Positions 17,662 to 28,008 of a DNA stretch of 64,000 nt are shown in pieces (position 1 is the stretch's first letter; each line of letters opens with the position of its first letter). A program made the translations under genes and the position numbers. Source of the stretch: Enterovibrio qingdaonensis (GTDB lineage: Bacteria > Pseudomonadota > Gammaproteobacteria > Enterobacterales > Vibrionaceae); NCBI RefSeq assembly GCF_028683135.1, contig NZ_JAJUBB010000002.1, positions 186,001 through 250,000 of the forward strand, given 5' to 3'. Below the pieces are notes generated by a model. It did no database searches, was not told the DNA's origin, and saw only the letters and a program-made list of their open reading frames with translations.

Positions 17662-18486
17662 CTAAGTGGTTTGCAGTTGGTATTGCTTCGGTGTCATGCC
17701 GTAGACACGTTTAAATCGTCGGTTGAAGTGGCTGCTGTCAGCGAATCCAAAGCGTTGCGCGACGTCGCTGGAAGGTGAGCCGCACTCCAACGCTTTGCGC
17801 GCGGAGTTGATGCGACAATTTAGGATGTACTGGTGCGGTGTAATGCCAAACTGCGCTCTGAATTGACGAATAAAATGGAACTTGGACATATTCGCGGCTT
17901 CAGCAATATCGTCAATGCCAATATCTCGGCTGAGGTTGTCTTGAACAAAGTCTTTTGCGCGTAAAAGTAAGGTATCTTTCCGATTTGAAAGCGGTGGTTC
18001 GTTTAGCTTGCCAGCTTTAGCAACCATGGCATGAGAAAGCTGAAACAATGCGGCTTCCTGTTCAATACGACGTGATTCGGGGTTCTTGAGAGTGTGTGCA
18101 AGCACAAGAGCTTGGCTGCGAAGTGCAGTATCATTGATTAAACATCCTTCCACTCGTAGCTGACGCGGCGAGTTAACGCCCAGCGCAAGAAACTGAGATT
18201 CAAGCGTGTTCGGGTGAAGATACAGCATAAGGTATTCGAGATTTTCATCTCCGCCGGAGCTACCATCATGCACATCTTCAGGGTTAAACAGTAACACGCC
18301 GCCAGCAGGACTTTTGTGGAAGGCTCCCTGACAGAAAAAGTCTTGGCGACCTTGCAACGTCACGCCGATGGAAAATTCCTCGTGGGCGTGTTTGTCATAG
18401 GTAAAATCGCTCATATTGGCATCAAGCACCGACACCCCGTCGAGGTGCTGGCTGTTGATGAATTGAAAGCGATTCTCCGTGTCCAC
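17662..18486 (-). CDS. AraC family transcriptional regulator
   Basis: Regulator of 274 residues: N-terminal cupin-like sensing domain (HAHEEFSIGVTLQGRQ, residues about 30-110) and C-terminal double HTH (about 170-270), with IDDIAEAANMSKFHFIRQFR and SSDVAQRFGFADSSHFNRRFKRVYGMTPKQY. It precedes a LysE-type exporter gene on the same strand and probably regulates it in response to an amino compound; this is inference from arrangement. Confidence 0.93.
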   Translation of the reverse strand: MDTENRFQFINSQHLDGVSVLDANMSDFTYDKHAHEEFSIGVTLQGRQDFFCQGAFHKSPAGGVLLFNPEDVHDGSSGGDENLEYLMLYLHPNTLESQFLALGVNSPRQLRVEGCLINDTALRSQALVLAHTLKNPESRRIEQEAALFQLSHAMVAKAGKLNEPPLSNRKDTLLLRAKDFVQDNLSRDIGIDDIAEAANMSKFHFIRQFRAQFGITPHQYILNCRINSARKALECGSPSSDVAQRFGFADSSHFNRRFKRVYGMTPKQYQLQTT

Positions 18487-18599
18487 TGTGATTCCCTTAT
18501 TTCGTGCTGCTGACCATTAAACAGAACTATAGGGTGTGAAGGCGAATAAAACTTGAACAAAATTGCTCAATGTTGGTATCGACGTTGAAATCTTGCTTA

Positions 18600-18944
18600 T
18601 TAATTTTCAGGAATCGACATTTGACGGATGTGTTGTCGTAGCTCTTTGGCGTTAATTTCTGTGAGGATCAAGCTGACAAACATATAGGTCCCCAGCGCGA
18701 ATTCAATGCCAGCCCACGTGAAACTCGCGTTCCCTAATGAAATGAACGAAAGCACAAGAAACAGCATGGCGATGAAAACTTGAATCAATTGAGGATATGA
18801 AATATTGAGCGTGTCGTTGGAGAGGTCTTTTGTGATAGTGACAGGCAAGGTTGCGTTGCCGAATGTGACGCGAACCTTGCCGTTTTTCATAACAGCGTTA
18901 AAGCCATTATTGTTCAGAATCTCTTGAAGAGATGTGAGCTCCAC
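18600..18944 (-). CDS. Hypothetical protein with two membrane segments
   Basis: Protein of 114 residues: a soluble N-terminal part with beta character (about 1-45) followed by two hydrophobic segments (about 50-70 and 74-95). Not recognised. Its start overlaps the stop of the upstream zinc-ribbon protein by one base, so the pair is co-translated. Confidence 0.7.
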   Translation of the reverse strand: MELTSLQEILNNNGFNAVMKNGKVRVTFGNATLPVTITKDLSNDTLNISYPQLIQVFIAMLFLVLSFISLGNASFTWAGIEFALGTYMFVSLILTEINAKELRQHIRQMSIPEN

Positions 18945-19168
18945 TAGAAGCCTCCGAATGATTCAGAGTGGCCGTAAGTCGCGCCGCAGCGGTCGCATTG
19001 GTGATAAGCACTACCTAGCATCAAATCCATAGAGTTGGAAAGAATAATGGTGGCACGTTGGAACACTGAACTGTCGGGTTGTGCCTTGCGAGGCTCAAGT
19101 TCAATACGTGTGTGCGTGGTCATTGTGCCGCACTTTTCACAAAATAGCTTATTATTTAGCTCTGTCAT
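18944..19168 (-). CDS. Small zinc-ribbon protein
   Basis: Protein of 74 residues with two CxxC pairs (CEKCG near residue 10 and CDRCG near residue 60) that would bind one zinc. The ATG at 19168 has AAGGTAGG upstream and gives MTELNNKLFCEKCG; the longer frame to 19273 is not convincing. It overlaps the next gene by one base. Function unknown; zinc-ribbon plus membrane-protein pairs are usually uncharacterised. Confidence 0.72.
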   Translation of the reverse strand: MTELNNKLFCEKCGTMTTHTRIELEPRKAQPDSSVFQRATIILSNSMDLMLGSAYHQCDRCGATYGHSESFGGF

Positions 19169-19336
19169 ATCGCCTACCTTGGTCCTGTGAACAGAATCCT
19201 GTGCTACAGCTGGCATTTGTCCTAATGCTTTGTGCTGTAAAGATATATTTAGCCTACGGATCGAAGATGACATCTCTACTGTATCGACCTGTAAATGTGA
19301 CGTGGTTCACAGTAAGTGCGCGATATTGTATGGATG

Positions 19337-21247
19337 TTAGCCAGTTGAGCGTATCTCTCTAAACACCGCGACACGATTACGACCGTCATGTTTAGCTTGG
19401 TATAGTGCTTTATCAGCTTCGTCAAAAAATGCCGACTTATTGCTGGTTGTGGCAGTTGAAACATAGGATAGGCCAATGCTTACCGTCACAATGTTTAGCT
19501 CGCTTTCAGCATGAGGGATGTTAAGTTGTTCAACACTGTTTCTTAATCGCTCAGCTAAGTGTTGGAGTGAGCTTGGGGTAGTATTAGGGATGATGACAGC
19601 AAATTCCTCTCCCCCGAATCGCGCTAGCGTATCTGAGGAGCGAAGCAGGCCGTCAGACAAGGCTTTACAGATGTTCTGAAGGCAGTAATCTCCTAACGTA
19701 TGGCCATATCGATCGTTATACTTCTTGAAGTTATCGACATCGATCAGCATTAATCCTAGCCCGGTGCCTTCACGCTGGTTTCGTTGCCATTCATTATCAT
19801 ATTCGTTGTCAAACATGCGGCGATTTGCAATCCCAGTGAGCGGATCTAGGTTCGCCATACGAAGTAGGTTTTCCTCTCTGTCTCGGTATTCTTGGTTCAC
19901 CGCTTCTAACAGATGGTTGTAGGCAATAGAGATGGCTGCGCTTTCTGAACCTCGATCAAAAGAAATCGTTCGCTCAAAATTCTTTTGTTCGCGCATGTCA
20001 TCAACTTGCTGCATCAATTCGATGAGTTCATCTTTTAAACCGTGCTCGCCGTAGTTCAAGCCGATTGTCTCGGTCTGAGGTGATACCCTTAACGGGTATA
20101 GGCGATTGATCAATGTAAGTGCAAGATAACCCAATCCAAATGCCCACACGCCGCACGCAAGAACCCCGACGATTTGTGTGAGCAGTTGTTCACTGCGAGT
20201 AGCCCCTTCAAACGCAGACAGTGGTCCTACAATGGCAACGGCGAGCGTTCCCCAAATACCGCCACCGAGATGGACGGGAACGGCATCAACAACATCATCT
20301 AATTGCTTTTGAAGGAGTAAATGAGAGATCAGTACGCTAACAATGCCACCGACAAAGCCAACAAGTGCTGCCATGTGAGGCGACAAAATATTTGCACTCG
20401 CCGTGATGGAAACCAAACCAGCAAGTAATCCATTTAAGCAATAACGGATCCCCCGCATGGAATGAAGGTGCCATGAGAAAATAAGTGCAGCGACACCGCC
20501 AAAGCAGGCGGCAAGTGCAGTATTTGCAAACACAAGCGGGAGTTTCTCATTTGGGGTGATCAAACTACCGCCGTTGAAACCAAACCAACCAAAAAACAGA
20601 AGAAAAGTGCCAAGAGCAGATAACGGCAAATTCTGCCCGAATATGTCTTGTACTTTGCCCGCTTCATTAAAACGGCCTAACCGAGGGCCGAGGATAATAA
20701 TGCCAGCGAGTGCTAACCAACCACCGACTGAATGCACAACGGTTCCGCCAGCAAAGTCGATGAAGCCTATCTCCCTTAGCCACCCGGGATCATTGGTGGA
20801 AAAATGCAGTCCACTCCATATCCAATGGCCGGATATAGGGAAAATAACCGAAGCAATGAGCAATGAACAAATCAGATAGCCTGAAAACCGCATTCTCTCC
20901 GCAACGGCTCCAGCAACAATGGTCGTTGCAGTTCCACAAAACATTAATTGAAATAAAAAGAAAGAAAGCAGGAAATGTTCACCATTAACTTCGAAGAAGA
21001 AGTTATCGAAACCGATGAAACCATTAATTGAAGAGCCATACATCAAGCCAAATCCGACGACCCAGTAACTAACGCCAGCCACGCAGAAATCAGCGACATT
21101 TTTTAGCGCAACATTTATGTTGTTTTTACTTCGTACAAGGCCACTCTCAAAGCACGTAAAGCCTGGCTGCATGAGCAATACCAACGCCGTGCATAACATT
21201 AGCCAGACTGTGTCTAAGAGCTCACCCTGAAGTTGAATTGATTCCAT
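19337..21247 (-). CDS. Ammonium transporter-diguanylate cyclase fusion (Amt-GGDEF)
   Basis: Fusion of about 636 residues. Residues 1-400 form an Amt/Rh channel with eleven membrane segments; the twin histidines of the pore are present in GGTVVHSVGGW and AVPVHLGGGIWG, and HWIWSG is the outer gate region. A linker (about 400-460) leads to a GGDEF domain with intact GGEEF (about 545-549) and an RxxD inhibitory site (RSSD) five residues before it, so cyclase activity and product inhibition are both expected. The start is uncertain: ATG 21247, or GTG/TTG up to nine bases upstream. An 18-bp palindrome lies about 50 bp upstream. It probably couples ammonium sensing or transport to c-di-GMP synthesis. 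Confidence 0.95.
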   Translation of the reverse strand: MESIQLQGELLDTVWLMLCTALVLLMQPGFTCFESGLVRSKNNINVALKNVADFCVAGVSYWVVGFGLMYGSSINGFIGFDNFFFEVNGEHFLLSFFLFQLMFCGTATTIVAGAVAERMRFSGYLICSLLIASVIFPISGHWIWSGLHFSTNDPGWLREIGFIDFAGGTVVHSVGGWLALAGIIILGPRLGRFNEAGKVQDIFGQNLPLSALGTFLLFFGWFGFNGGSLITPNEKLPLVFANTALAACFGGVAALIFSWHLHSMRGIRYCLNGLLAGLVSITASANILSPHMAALVGFVGGIVSVLISHLLLQKQLDDVVDAVPVHLGGGIWGTLAVAIVGPLSAFEGATRSEQLLTQIVGVLACGVWAFGLGYLALTLINRLYPLRVSPQTETIGLNYGEHGLKDELIELMQQVDDMREQKNFERTISFDRGSESAAISIAYNHLLEAVNQEYRDREENLLRMANLDPLTGIANRRMFDNEYDNEWQRNQREGTGLGLMLIDVDNFKKYNDRYGHTLGDYCLQNICKALSDGLLRSSDTLARFGGEEFAVIIPNTTPSSLQHLAERLRNSVEQLNIPHAESELNIVTVSIGLSYVSTATTSNKSAFFDEADKALYQAKHDGRNRVAVFREIRSTG

Positions 21248-21295
21248 ACTCACCAAAAAATGAAAAAGGCATAAGCCAATCGAAAGCTCATGTGG

Positions 21296-21313
21296 ATACC
21301 CATATATGGGTAT
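21296..21313. promoter_or_regulatory. Perfect 18-bp palindrome upstream of the Amt-GGDEF gene
   Basis: ATACCCATATATGGGTAT is a perfect inverted repeat located 49 bp before the start codon, a plausible dimer binding site for a regulator. The regulator is unknown. Confidence 0.5.
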
Positions 21314-21456
21314 TCAATAAATGAGGTTTATGTCTGTCACTAGTAACTTACAAATGTTGCGGGTATGTGTTTAATGAAGTAAATGTTTGGTTAAATGACA
21401 AGATTGAATGACAAAAACGTGAGGGAGCAATGATCATTTGCAACTTCCATGAAATA

Positions 21457-21480
21457 ACAAAAGCCTGCATAGCAGGCTTT
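21457..21480 (-). terminator. Terminator of the RTX adhesin gene
   Basis: Stem AAAGCCTGC-ATA-GCAGGCTTT downstream (on the minus strand) of the stop at 21512, followed on that strand by a T-rich stretch. Confidence 0.75.
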
Positions 21481-21511
21481 CGGTATTTCAGTATGTGTTC
21501 TTTGTTACGTG

Positions 21512-24500
21512 TTAAAAGTTACTCACAAGTATTTTGTTTTCTTCAAGCATGGTAGAAATTACATCAGTGCTTGATGCGGAAGGCGCGCCGACCAATGCGG
21601 CGAGGTCAGCGACGGACGTGTTGCTAAACACAATTTGTTGGTCAACGACATCGCCATCTGTTGCAATAGAGAGTACGGCTTCATTGTCATCATTGTTTTC
21701 TAGCGCGACGAGGTAATCACCAATATTCTCTTCTTCCACGCCACCAAGTACATCCGTAAAATCGAGGATATCTATAGTTGGTGAGTAGTCCACAATCGTA
21801 TCTATGGTTTCAGTATCGGCATCAGATTGCAGGAAAACAAAGGTATCAGACCCTTCGCCACCTTCTAATGTGTCCGAACCTGCTCCGCCTGCGATCAAGT
21901 CGTTACCTAGGCCACCGTCTATGTAGTCATTGCCTGCAAACCCTCGAATGTTATTCGCATCACCATCGCCAATGAGCAGGTTGTTACCAGCTGTTCCTTC
22001 AATTTCATAATCATCGGTCAGGTCGTGAAGATCGTCATCGGTATTTTCGCCTGCCTTAATATCAAAGACGGCATCGACGGTTTCACCTAAGTCATTTACC
22101 AATTTAATATCAAAGTGTTCCAGTTCTTCGTCTTCGAGAGCTTCCGATGTTAATTGATAGGCATATTCACCTTCAGCGTGGCGCACGTCATCTTGTCCGA
22201 AAATGGTTAACTCGCCATGTTCGGTTTGAATAACGATGGTTGAGTTAGGCACATCGTAATCGGCACCATCGACAGAAATAGTTTTGATATGCCAAGCGCC
22301 GACTGTGTTGTCTTCACCCAGCAAAGAGCCTGTTGCTAAAAAGCTGCCTTCAGACTGGGAAACGACAGCATGCTCTTCAAAGCTGAGGGCACCGTTATTA
22401 CCGAGTAAGGCATCAAACTCTTCATCGGAGACAAAGGTAAAGTTATCATCCGAAAGGTCTGAAGGATCAAGACCTACTAATGTCAGAGTATTACTACCCA
22501 CGGTAATGACGGTGTCGCCTTCGAAAACGGAGAGGGCAAGTGCAGAAAGCGAGAGTGCTCCCAATGAGCGAGGAATGGCAATTTTGTCATCGCGGAGACT
22601 GAAATCGACAACGATGTCGTTGCCTTTCCCATCATAGGCGACGATGTTATTCCCACTGCCGAGTACCATGGAGTTATTGCCTTCTCCACCGTAAATAACA
22701 TCGCTACCGCTGCTGCCGTGCATGACATCGTTACCCTTACCCCCAAGGAGGATATCATCACCGCCGCCACCGTTTAGGTCATCATTTCCCAAACCGCCAA
22801 GAAGAATATCATTGTCATTTGCCCCTGAGAGAACATCATTGCCTTGGCCGCCAAAGACAATATCGTCCCCTTCGCTTCCCGACAGAACATCATCGCCTAA
22901 GCCGCCTTTGACAATGTCGTTACCTAGGCCGCCATAGGCAACATCATTACCTTCGCCGCCAGATAATGTGTCATTGCCCTCAGCACCGTAAAGACGATCA
23001 TCGCCATGCCCGCCAATTAACGAATCGCTACCTTCACCGCCTTGCAATTCATCATCGCCTTGGCCGCCCAAGAGTAGGTCATTACCGGCATCGCCATGGA
23101 GCTCATCGTTGCCCAACCCTCCTTTTAGAGAATCGTTGCCTTCACCGCCATCAATATCATCATTTCCGCGACCGCCAGCCAGCACATCGTTACCCGCATC
23201 ACCTTCTAAGTCATCGCTTCCTCTGCCGCCAAAGAGTGAATCGGTACCATCACCACCTTTAATCGTGTCGCTGCCACTCCCACCTTTTACAGTGTCATCG
23301 CCCGCATCGCCTTTGAGGTAATCGTTGCCACGGCCACCAAAGATAATGTCGTCGTCAGAGCCACCAAATATTCGGTCAGCACCTCTGTTGCCGTGCAAGG
23401 TATCTTCGCCAGAGCCGCCATAAATGCTATCAGCTCCTTTTCCACCTCTGGCAAGGTCATCACCAGTCCCACCTTGGATTTCATCTTTGCCTAGGCCGCC
23501 ATTGAGTACATCGTTTCCAGCGTCGCCGTGAAGTTCATCATTGCCACGGCCGCCATTAAGAACATCATCGCCGTCACCGCCATCTAGATCATCACGACCT
23601 CGGCCACCAAATAATATGTCATTACCTGCATCACCTTCGAGGTCATCGTGGCCTTTCCCACCGTAGAGAGAATCGTCGCCATCACCACCTTTGATGATAT
23701 CCGCGCCTAATCCTCCTTTGACGTTATCGTTGCCTGAATCACCTTTGAGGTAATCACTACCACGTCCCCCAAAGATAATGTCGTCGTCTGAACCGCCAAA
23801 TATTCGGTCAGCACCTTTGTTGCCATGCAAGGTATCGTCGCCTTCTGCGCCATAAAGCAAATCGGCCCCTAAGCCTCCTCTTAGCGTGTCATCGCCTAAG
23901 CCGCCTTGAAGTTCATCGCGTCCTCTGCCACCAAAGAGTTGATCATCACCTTCATCGCCATGCAATACATCGCGACCACGGCCGCCTTTGAGAACATCGT
24001 TACCAGTGCCACCACTCAGATCATCATTGCCTTGGTTGCCATGAAGTTCGTCATCACCGGATTCTCCGAAAATTTTGTCCGCGCCACGGCCACCGTAAAT
24101 GACATCTGCATTACCAGTGAATTCATAGACGACACCATCAACTTCTACGTCGTGATAAACCTCAGTAAGCGATACGTTATCAATGAGGGCTCCAAAGCCG
24201 TCAGAGCGACCTTCACCACTAAATGACACGGTGATGCTTTCTGTGCCTTGAGGAACAATGAGGTAGCCTTGATAGTTTTCAAAATGCGTATTGGGTTGCG
24301 TGTTATCGAAAAACTGAGAGAACAGTACAATGCCATCTAGGTCAGTAACCTCTACTGAGAACTGACTGGTTTCTGTGTTGCCGCCTTTATAGCGATTGGC
24401 ATAGTCAAAATCGAGCGACAGGGCAGAGTATGTGTCACCGGTTATGGAAGAGACGTCAATGGTCTGTTGAACAGTCAAATTGGAAGTGGAATCAAGCTCC

Positions 24501-25513
24501 ATGATGGTGTTTGATATGTCATTTGCAGGACCACCACCGAAACCGCCTTGCTGGAACTCAATTTTCACGTCATCCGGCGTACTCCAACCTTCTACTTGGT
24601 CGTCATCAAACAAACCCCAACGACGGCGGCTGTCATCCCCCCAAGCTTCTAAATCACCATTGACAGAGAACTCGTTACTGTTAGTTGCGTTGGTGCTGGT
24701 ATCACCAAATAAAGTATCTGCACCACGTCCACCGTAGATTGTGTCGTCACCTAAGTCACCATAGGCAGTGTCTTGTCCTTTGCCTGCCTTAATCGTGTCA
24801 TCACCGTCGGAGCCGCGGATATTATCGTTACCTTGATAGCCATAAAGGGTTTCATCTGGGGAATCGCCATTTAAATCATCTTCTGCATTGGTACCTTCTA
24901 TGACCACGTCTTCCGGAGCATCCTCAACACCTGCGGATAAGGAAGCGGAGGTAGGTTCAGAATCACCGACATCAGTGATTGGGTTATCGTCTTGGTTGTT
25001 GTCATTGTTTGCGACATTACGCTGAGAAGATGAGAAACTGTTGTTGGCGAGAAAATTAAATTGGTCGCGAGTGAGGTCTAGGTCAGGATTGAGCTCGACT
25101 ATTCTTTCAAATAGGGCTTCAAGAATGCGCTGTGTTGAATCGTCACTGTCTTCCTCGGTTTCATTGAATCCCGAAAAAACAGGCGCGGAACCGCTTTGGA
25201 CAGATTCACCTGCTGCAGTTTCGGCATCTTCAAGTTCGAGTGGGTCATCACCACTTTCAATGGCAGCAATGATGTTCGCAATATCATCAGGAAGTTCGAG
25301 AGCTTCTGCGCCATCTTCATCCACAAAGAAGATGTCCCCATTGAGTACCAACGAGTCGTCTTCAGTTTGAACGATTGCCATATCGCCGAAATTTGACGCC
25401 AGCAATTGTCCTTGTTTGAGCACAGAACCATTTTCAACGGACATTGGACTGCCGTTTGGGGCCACTGCGACCGCTTTACCTTCGATGTGAGTAACTACAA
25501 GCGTGTTATCCAT
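21512..25513 (-). CDS. Large RTX adhesin with LapA-like N-terminal retention region
   Basis: Secreted acidic protein of 1333 residues, no Sec signal. The N-terminus ([17 protein letters not shown], then [23 protein letters not shown]) resembles the retention module of LapA-type adhesins, and a TAAG motif lies at about residues 99-102, where LapG proteases cut between the alanines. Next come a short RTX block (about 220-280), a beta-rich possible ligand-binding domain (about 285-455), roughly fifty GGxGxDxL-type calcium-binding nonapeptides (about 460-960), a VCBS-like domain (about 1010-1180), and a final RTX block with a type I secretion-like C-terminus. GTG 25522 is an alternative start; ATG 25513 has AAGGTGG upstream. 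No type I exporter or LapD/LapG gene is in the window. Confidence 0.93.
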   Translation of the reverse strand: MDNTLVVTHIEGKAVAVAPNGSPMSVENGSVLKQGQLLASNFGDMAIVQTEDDSLVLNGDIFFVDEDGAEALELPDDIANIIAAIESGDDPLELEDAETAAGESVQSGSAPVFSGFNETEEDSDDSTQRILEALFERIVELNPDLDLTRDQFNFLANNSFSSSQRNVANNDNNQDDNPITDVGDSEPTSASLSAGVEDAPEDVVIEGTNAEDDLNGDSPDETLYGYQGNDNIRGSDGDDTIKAGKGQDTAYGDLGDDTIYGGRGADTLFGDTSTNATNSNEFSVNGDLEAWGDDSRRRWGLFDDDQVEGWSTPDDVKIEFQQGGFGGGPANDISNTIMELDSTSNLTVQQTIDVSSITGDTYSALSLDFDYANRYKGGNTETSQFSVEVTDLDGIVLFSQFFDNTQPNTHFENYQGYLIVPQGTESITVSFSGEGRSDGFGALIDNVSLTEVYHDVEVDGVVYEFTGNADVIYGGRGADKIFGESGDDELHGNQGNDDLSGGTGNDVLKGGRGRDVLHGDEGDDQLFGGRGRDELQGGLGDDTLRGGLGADLLYGAEGDDTLHGNKGADRIFGGSDDDIIFGGRGSDYLKGDSGNDNVKGGLGADIIKGGDGDDSLYGGKGHDDLEGDAGNDILFGGRGRDDLDGGDGDDVLNGGRGNDELHGDAGNDVLNGGLGKDEIQGGTGDDLARGGKGADSIYGGSGEDTLHGNRGADRIFGGSDDDIIFGGRGNDYLKGDAGDDTVKGGSGSDTIKGGDGTDSLFGGRGSDDLEGDAGNDVLAGGRGNDDIDGGEGNDSLKGGLGNDELHGDAGNDLLLGGQGDDELQGGEGSDSLIGGHGDDRLYGAEGNDTLSGGEGNDVAYGGLGNDIVKGGLGDDVLSGSEGDDIVFGGQGNDVLSGANDNDILLGGLGNDDLNGGGGDDILLGGKGNDVMHGSSGSDVIYGGEGNNSMVLGSGNNIVAYDGKGNDIVVDFSLRDDKIAIPRSLGALSLSALALSVFEGDTVITVGSNTLTLVGLDPSDLSDDNFTFVSDEEFDALLGNNGALSFEEHAVVSQSEGSFLATGSLLGEDNTVGAWHIKTISVDGADYDVPNSTIVIQTEHGELTIFGQDDVRHAEGEYAYQLTSEALEDEELEHFDIKLVNDLGETVDAVFDIKAGENTDDDLHDLTDDYEIEGTAGNNLLIGDGDANNIRGFAGNDYIDGGLGNDLIAGGAGSDTLEGGEGSDTFVFLQSDADTETIDTIVDYSPTIDILDFTDVLGGVEEENIGDYLVALENNDDNEAVLSIATDGDVVDQQIVFSNTSVADLAALVGAPSASSTDVISTMLEENKILVSNF

Positions 25514-25953
25514 TCCGACCACCTTTATCTATTTGCTTCTCGAATTCGAAAAGTTTCTCAAAATAGTAAATAGGCTTTAGACACGCATGCTTCAAATGCC
25601 AATTTAACGCCTTGCGTATGAGGCTCCGCCTTCAAGAAGAACTAAGCGCGTCGTTGTCTATATCTCTTTAAAAACAATAAGAAAGAAATATATCTCCCTC
25701 TGATGCCATTTGCCGATCGTTGTACGGTAAACGGGATTTTTGATGTTTTGTTCAATTACCGATTGTTTGGGTAATCTCACTGAATGTGTTAAGCAAGTTT
25801 TGTACCTGCTCAAAGGTAGGAGCTAGAAGAGTATGGATAACGCTTTTTTGGCTGATCAAAATAGTACGTCGATCGCATAAAGCTACACATGTCATCGTTA
25901 TCAAAAGTCAGTGTGCTCAAATGAACTGAAATCAATTTAATAAGGTCACTGTA
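25514..25953. other. Divergent intergenic region, adhesin / esterase
   Basis: About 440 bp between the divergent adhesin and esterase genes. It must hold both promoters; it is AT-rich, but I can name no convincing operator and found no c-di-GMP riboswitch core on either strand. Confidence 0.4.
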
Positions 25954-27003
25954 ATGGTGAGAAATGCTGAGTGTGAAGTAACGCTCTATCAAGGTGTCAT
26001 AGAGCGTATTTCATTTGAAGCACCGTCACTGAAAGATAACCTCGCAAAAGAGGAAGTAGCGCGGCATTTGGTTATCTATCTACCTCAATCCTACTCTGAA
26101 GAAAATGATCGTCGATACCCCATTATATATGTGATGCACGGTATGGAAGGCACGCCTCAAGGGTGGTTTAGTGAGAACCCCGCAGAGCCCGGTCTCAACC
26201 ACATCATGGACAGTTTGGTTGCGAGCACTGGCCTTGAGGAAATGATCCTCGTTTCCGTTGATGGAACATCGTCATTAAAGGGCTGCTGGTTTCTAAATTC
26301 CCCCGTTTCTGGCAACTTCTTTGACTATCTCACCAAAGATGTTATCGACGTTGTTGAAAAAAAGTACCGTGTGGCATCGGGTAAGCGAGCGATTTTCGGT
26401 CACTCAATGGGGGGCTTTAGTGCGCTTTATGCTGCTATGCACCGTCCGGATTTGTATCAAGCATGCGCAGCACTGAGCCCCGCAGGAATGATGATGCGAA
26501 AGCATGATTACCGACAACACGGTGACTTCTTCAAGCAGCAAATTGGGCTACTTACAACTGGACGAGAGTGTGAGTGGTTTATGTATGCGTATGTGGCGAT
26601 TCTCCGCGCGATAAGTCCTGATGTGAATAACCCGCCTTCTTACATTTCGAATGACATGGATACGGTAATGGCAACATTGGAAGATTTTCATCTTACCTCT
26701 ATTGCCCAAGAGCGAGTTAGTTCGTTTTTGCCTTACCTTCAAGGCGGAAAAACGATAGAAGAGGAGAGTGACATCGCATCCACGTTAGCACTTTATGCCG
26801 AGATTGGCACAGAGGAAGGCGATGCAGTGGGTGACCCCATTTTGGACAGCTTTAATTCGATGATAAAGCACTTTGAAGCACTCGAAATCCCCATCGTTCA
26901 CCATGTGTTTGAGGGTGGTCACGTCGATAAAATCGAGGAACAAGTTGCGCGTGGCCTGCGATTTATTAGTGATGAATTCAGGATATTACCAAACCCGATG
27001 TAA
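25954..27003 (+). CDS. Alpha/beta hydrolase, putative esterase (esterase D/antigen 85-like)
   Basis: Hydrolase of 349 residues. The nucleophile elbow GHSMGG (Ser151), the oxyanion-side YVMHGMEGTPQGWF loop and a late FEGGHVDKI histidine are the expected triad elements. No signal peptide, so cytoplasmic. Family members cleave S-formylglutathione, feruloyl or other short acyl esters; substrate unknown here. AAGGT precedes the ATG at modest spacing. It is divergent from the adhesin gene. Confidence 0.87.
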   Translation: MVRNAECEVTLYQGVIERISFEAPSLKDNLAKEEVARHLVIYLPQSYSEENDRRYPIIYVMHGMEGTPQGWFSENPAEPGLNHIMDSLVASTGLEEMILVSVDGTSSLKGCWFLNSPVSGNFFDYLTKDVIDVVEKKYRVASGKRAIFGHSMGGFSALYAAMHRPDLYQACAALSPAGMMMRKHDYRQHGDFFKQQIGLLTTGRECEWFMYAYVAILRAISPDVNNPPSYISNDMDTVMATLEDFHLTSIAQERVSSFLPYLQGGKTIEEESDIASTLALYAEIGTEEGDAVGDPILDSFNSMIKHFEALEIPIVHHVFEGGHVDKIEEQVARGLRFISDEFRILPNPM

Positions 27004-27079
27004 GTGGTGTTTATCTGTTCGTTGATAACCGTTTTTGTGCTTTAGCGAATAAATATACGGCTGTTTTTAGGAGAAAAGG

Positions 27080-27925
27080 ATGAAGTTTGCGAAGTTTTGG
27101 GCAAAGGAAGAATTCTCGGTTGAGGAAGACCTCTTTGGCTGTGAGCGTGCATCTGTATGGGGAGCATCAAACGAAAGTGAGGGCGATGCCCGACAAAATG
27201 CAGAACTTCGAAAGAAACAGCTGCTGTCATTTGCAGACAACGGATTCACAGACAAAGAAGAATACGAATACTTCAACGGTTACATTCGCGAAGACATTAT
27301 CGAAGAAATCAGTGCTGCAGATGGCAGTGTTTTAGGTGTTATAACCCGAAATCGCTACGGCGCACTCGTATTGAACACTGAGCGAGCGGTGTTTGGTGAT
27401 ATCGATATTCCACCGGTCAAAGTGAAGCGCGGTTTTCTTAGCTGGTTTGGTAAAAAAGCGGAGCCGAAAGACACTGCCTATTACTTGGCGCGAATCGAGG
27501 CCTATCAAAAATCGAATCCTGCAGTTTCATTTCGCGTTTATAAAACTCACTCAGGAATTAGATTTATTCTGACGAATCAGAGTTACTCACCTTCTGACAC
27601 ATCTTTGTTGGATATGTTCAAGGCACTAAATGTAGATCCGCTTTATATCCAACTGTGTAAACGGCAACAGTGCTTTAGAGCACGATTGAGTCCTAAACCT
27701 TGGCGTATCGGCTTGCTGCGTCCTGCATCCTACTACCCATTTGAAACCCTCGATGATGAGAGAGCCTCTCGTGACTGGGTAAGAGAATATGATGCGACGT
27801 CGAAAGCGTACTCAGTGGTAGAGCATATCGGCTCTTTTGGTGACGCACACGTACTGGAAGAGGTTCAAAAGCTCATTGATATACATGACAAAGCTGCGTT
27901 GAAAAAAGACGTAAACTTGGCGTGA
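27080..27925 (+). CDS. Conserved hypothetical protein
   Basis: Soluble protein of 281 residues with a good ribosome-binding site (AGGAGAAAAGG). The segment FRVYKTHSGIRFILTN (about 155-170) followed by DPLYIQLCKRQQCFRARLSPKPWR (about 195-218) looks like a conserved core, slightly reminiscent of primase-type folds, but I cannot assign a family. It lies 76 bp behind the esterase gene, on the same strand, and ends at a strong terminator. Confidence 0.75.
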   Translation: MKFAKFWAKEEFSVEEDLFGCERASVWGASNESEGDARQNAELRKKQLLSFADNGFTDKEEYEYFNGYIREDIIEEISAADGSVLGVITRNRYGALVLNTERAVFGDIDIPPVKVKRGFLSWFGKKAEPKDTAYYLARIEAYQKSNPAVSFRVYKTHSGIRFILTNQSYSPSDTSLLDMFKALNVDPLYIQLCKRQQCFRARLSPKPWRIGLLRPASYYPFETLDDERASRDWVREYDATSKAYSVVEHIGSFGDAHVLEEVQKLIDIHDKAALKKDVNLA

Positions 27926-27942
27926 AACAACGCTGTAAAATT

Positions 27943-27980
27943 AGAAAGAAAAAGGCGGAGAATTCCGCCTTTTTCTTTCT
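27943..27980. terminator. Bidirectional terminator
   Basis: Long stem: AGAAAGAAAAAGGCGGA pairs almost perfectly with TCCGCCTTTTTCTTTCT around the loop GAAT, between the unknown gene and the convergent ABC operon. Confidence 0.85.
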
Positions 27981-28008
27981 CAATGAAATGACCCGGTCGT
28001 GTTTTCAA

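Noticed and set aside
22722-23262. Proline-rich plus-strand frames opposite the RTX tract
   Set aside because: They are the reverse reading of the repetitive glycine/aspartate codons.
25514-25953. c-di-GMP riboswitch before the adhesin gene
   Set aside because: No GEMM-like core on either strand.
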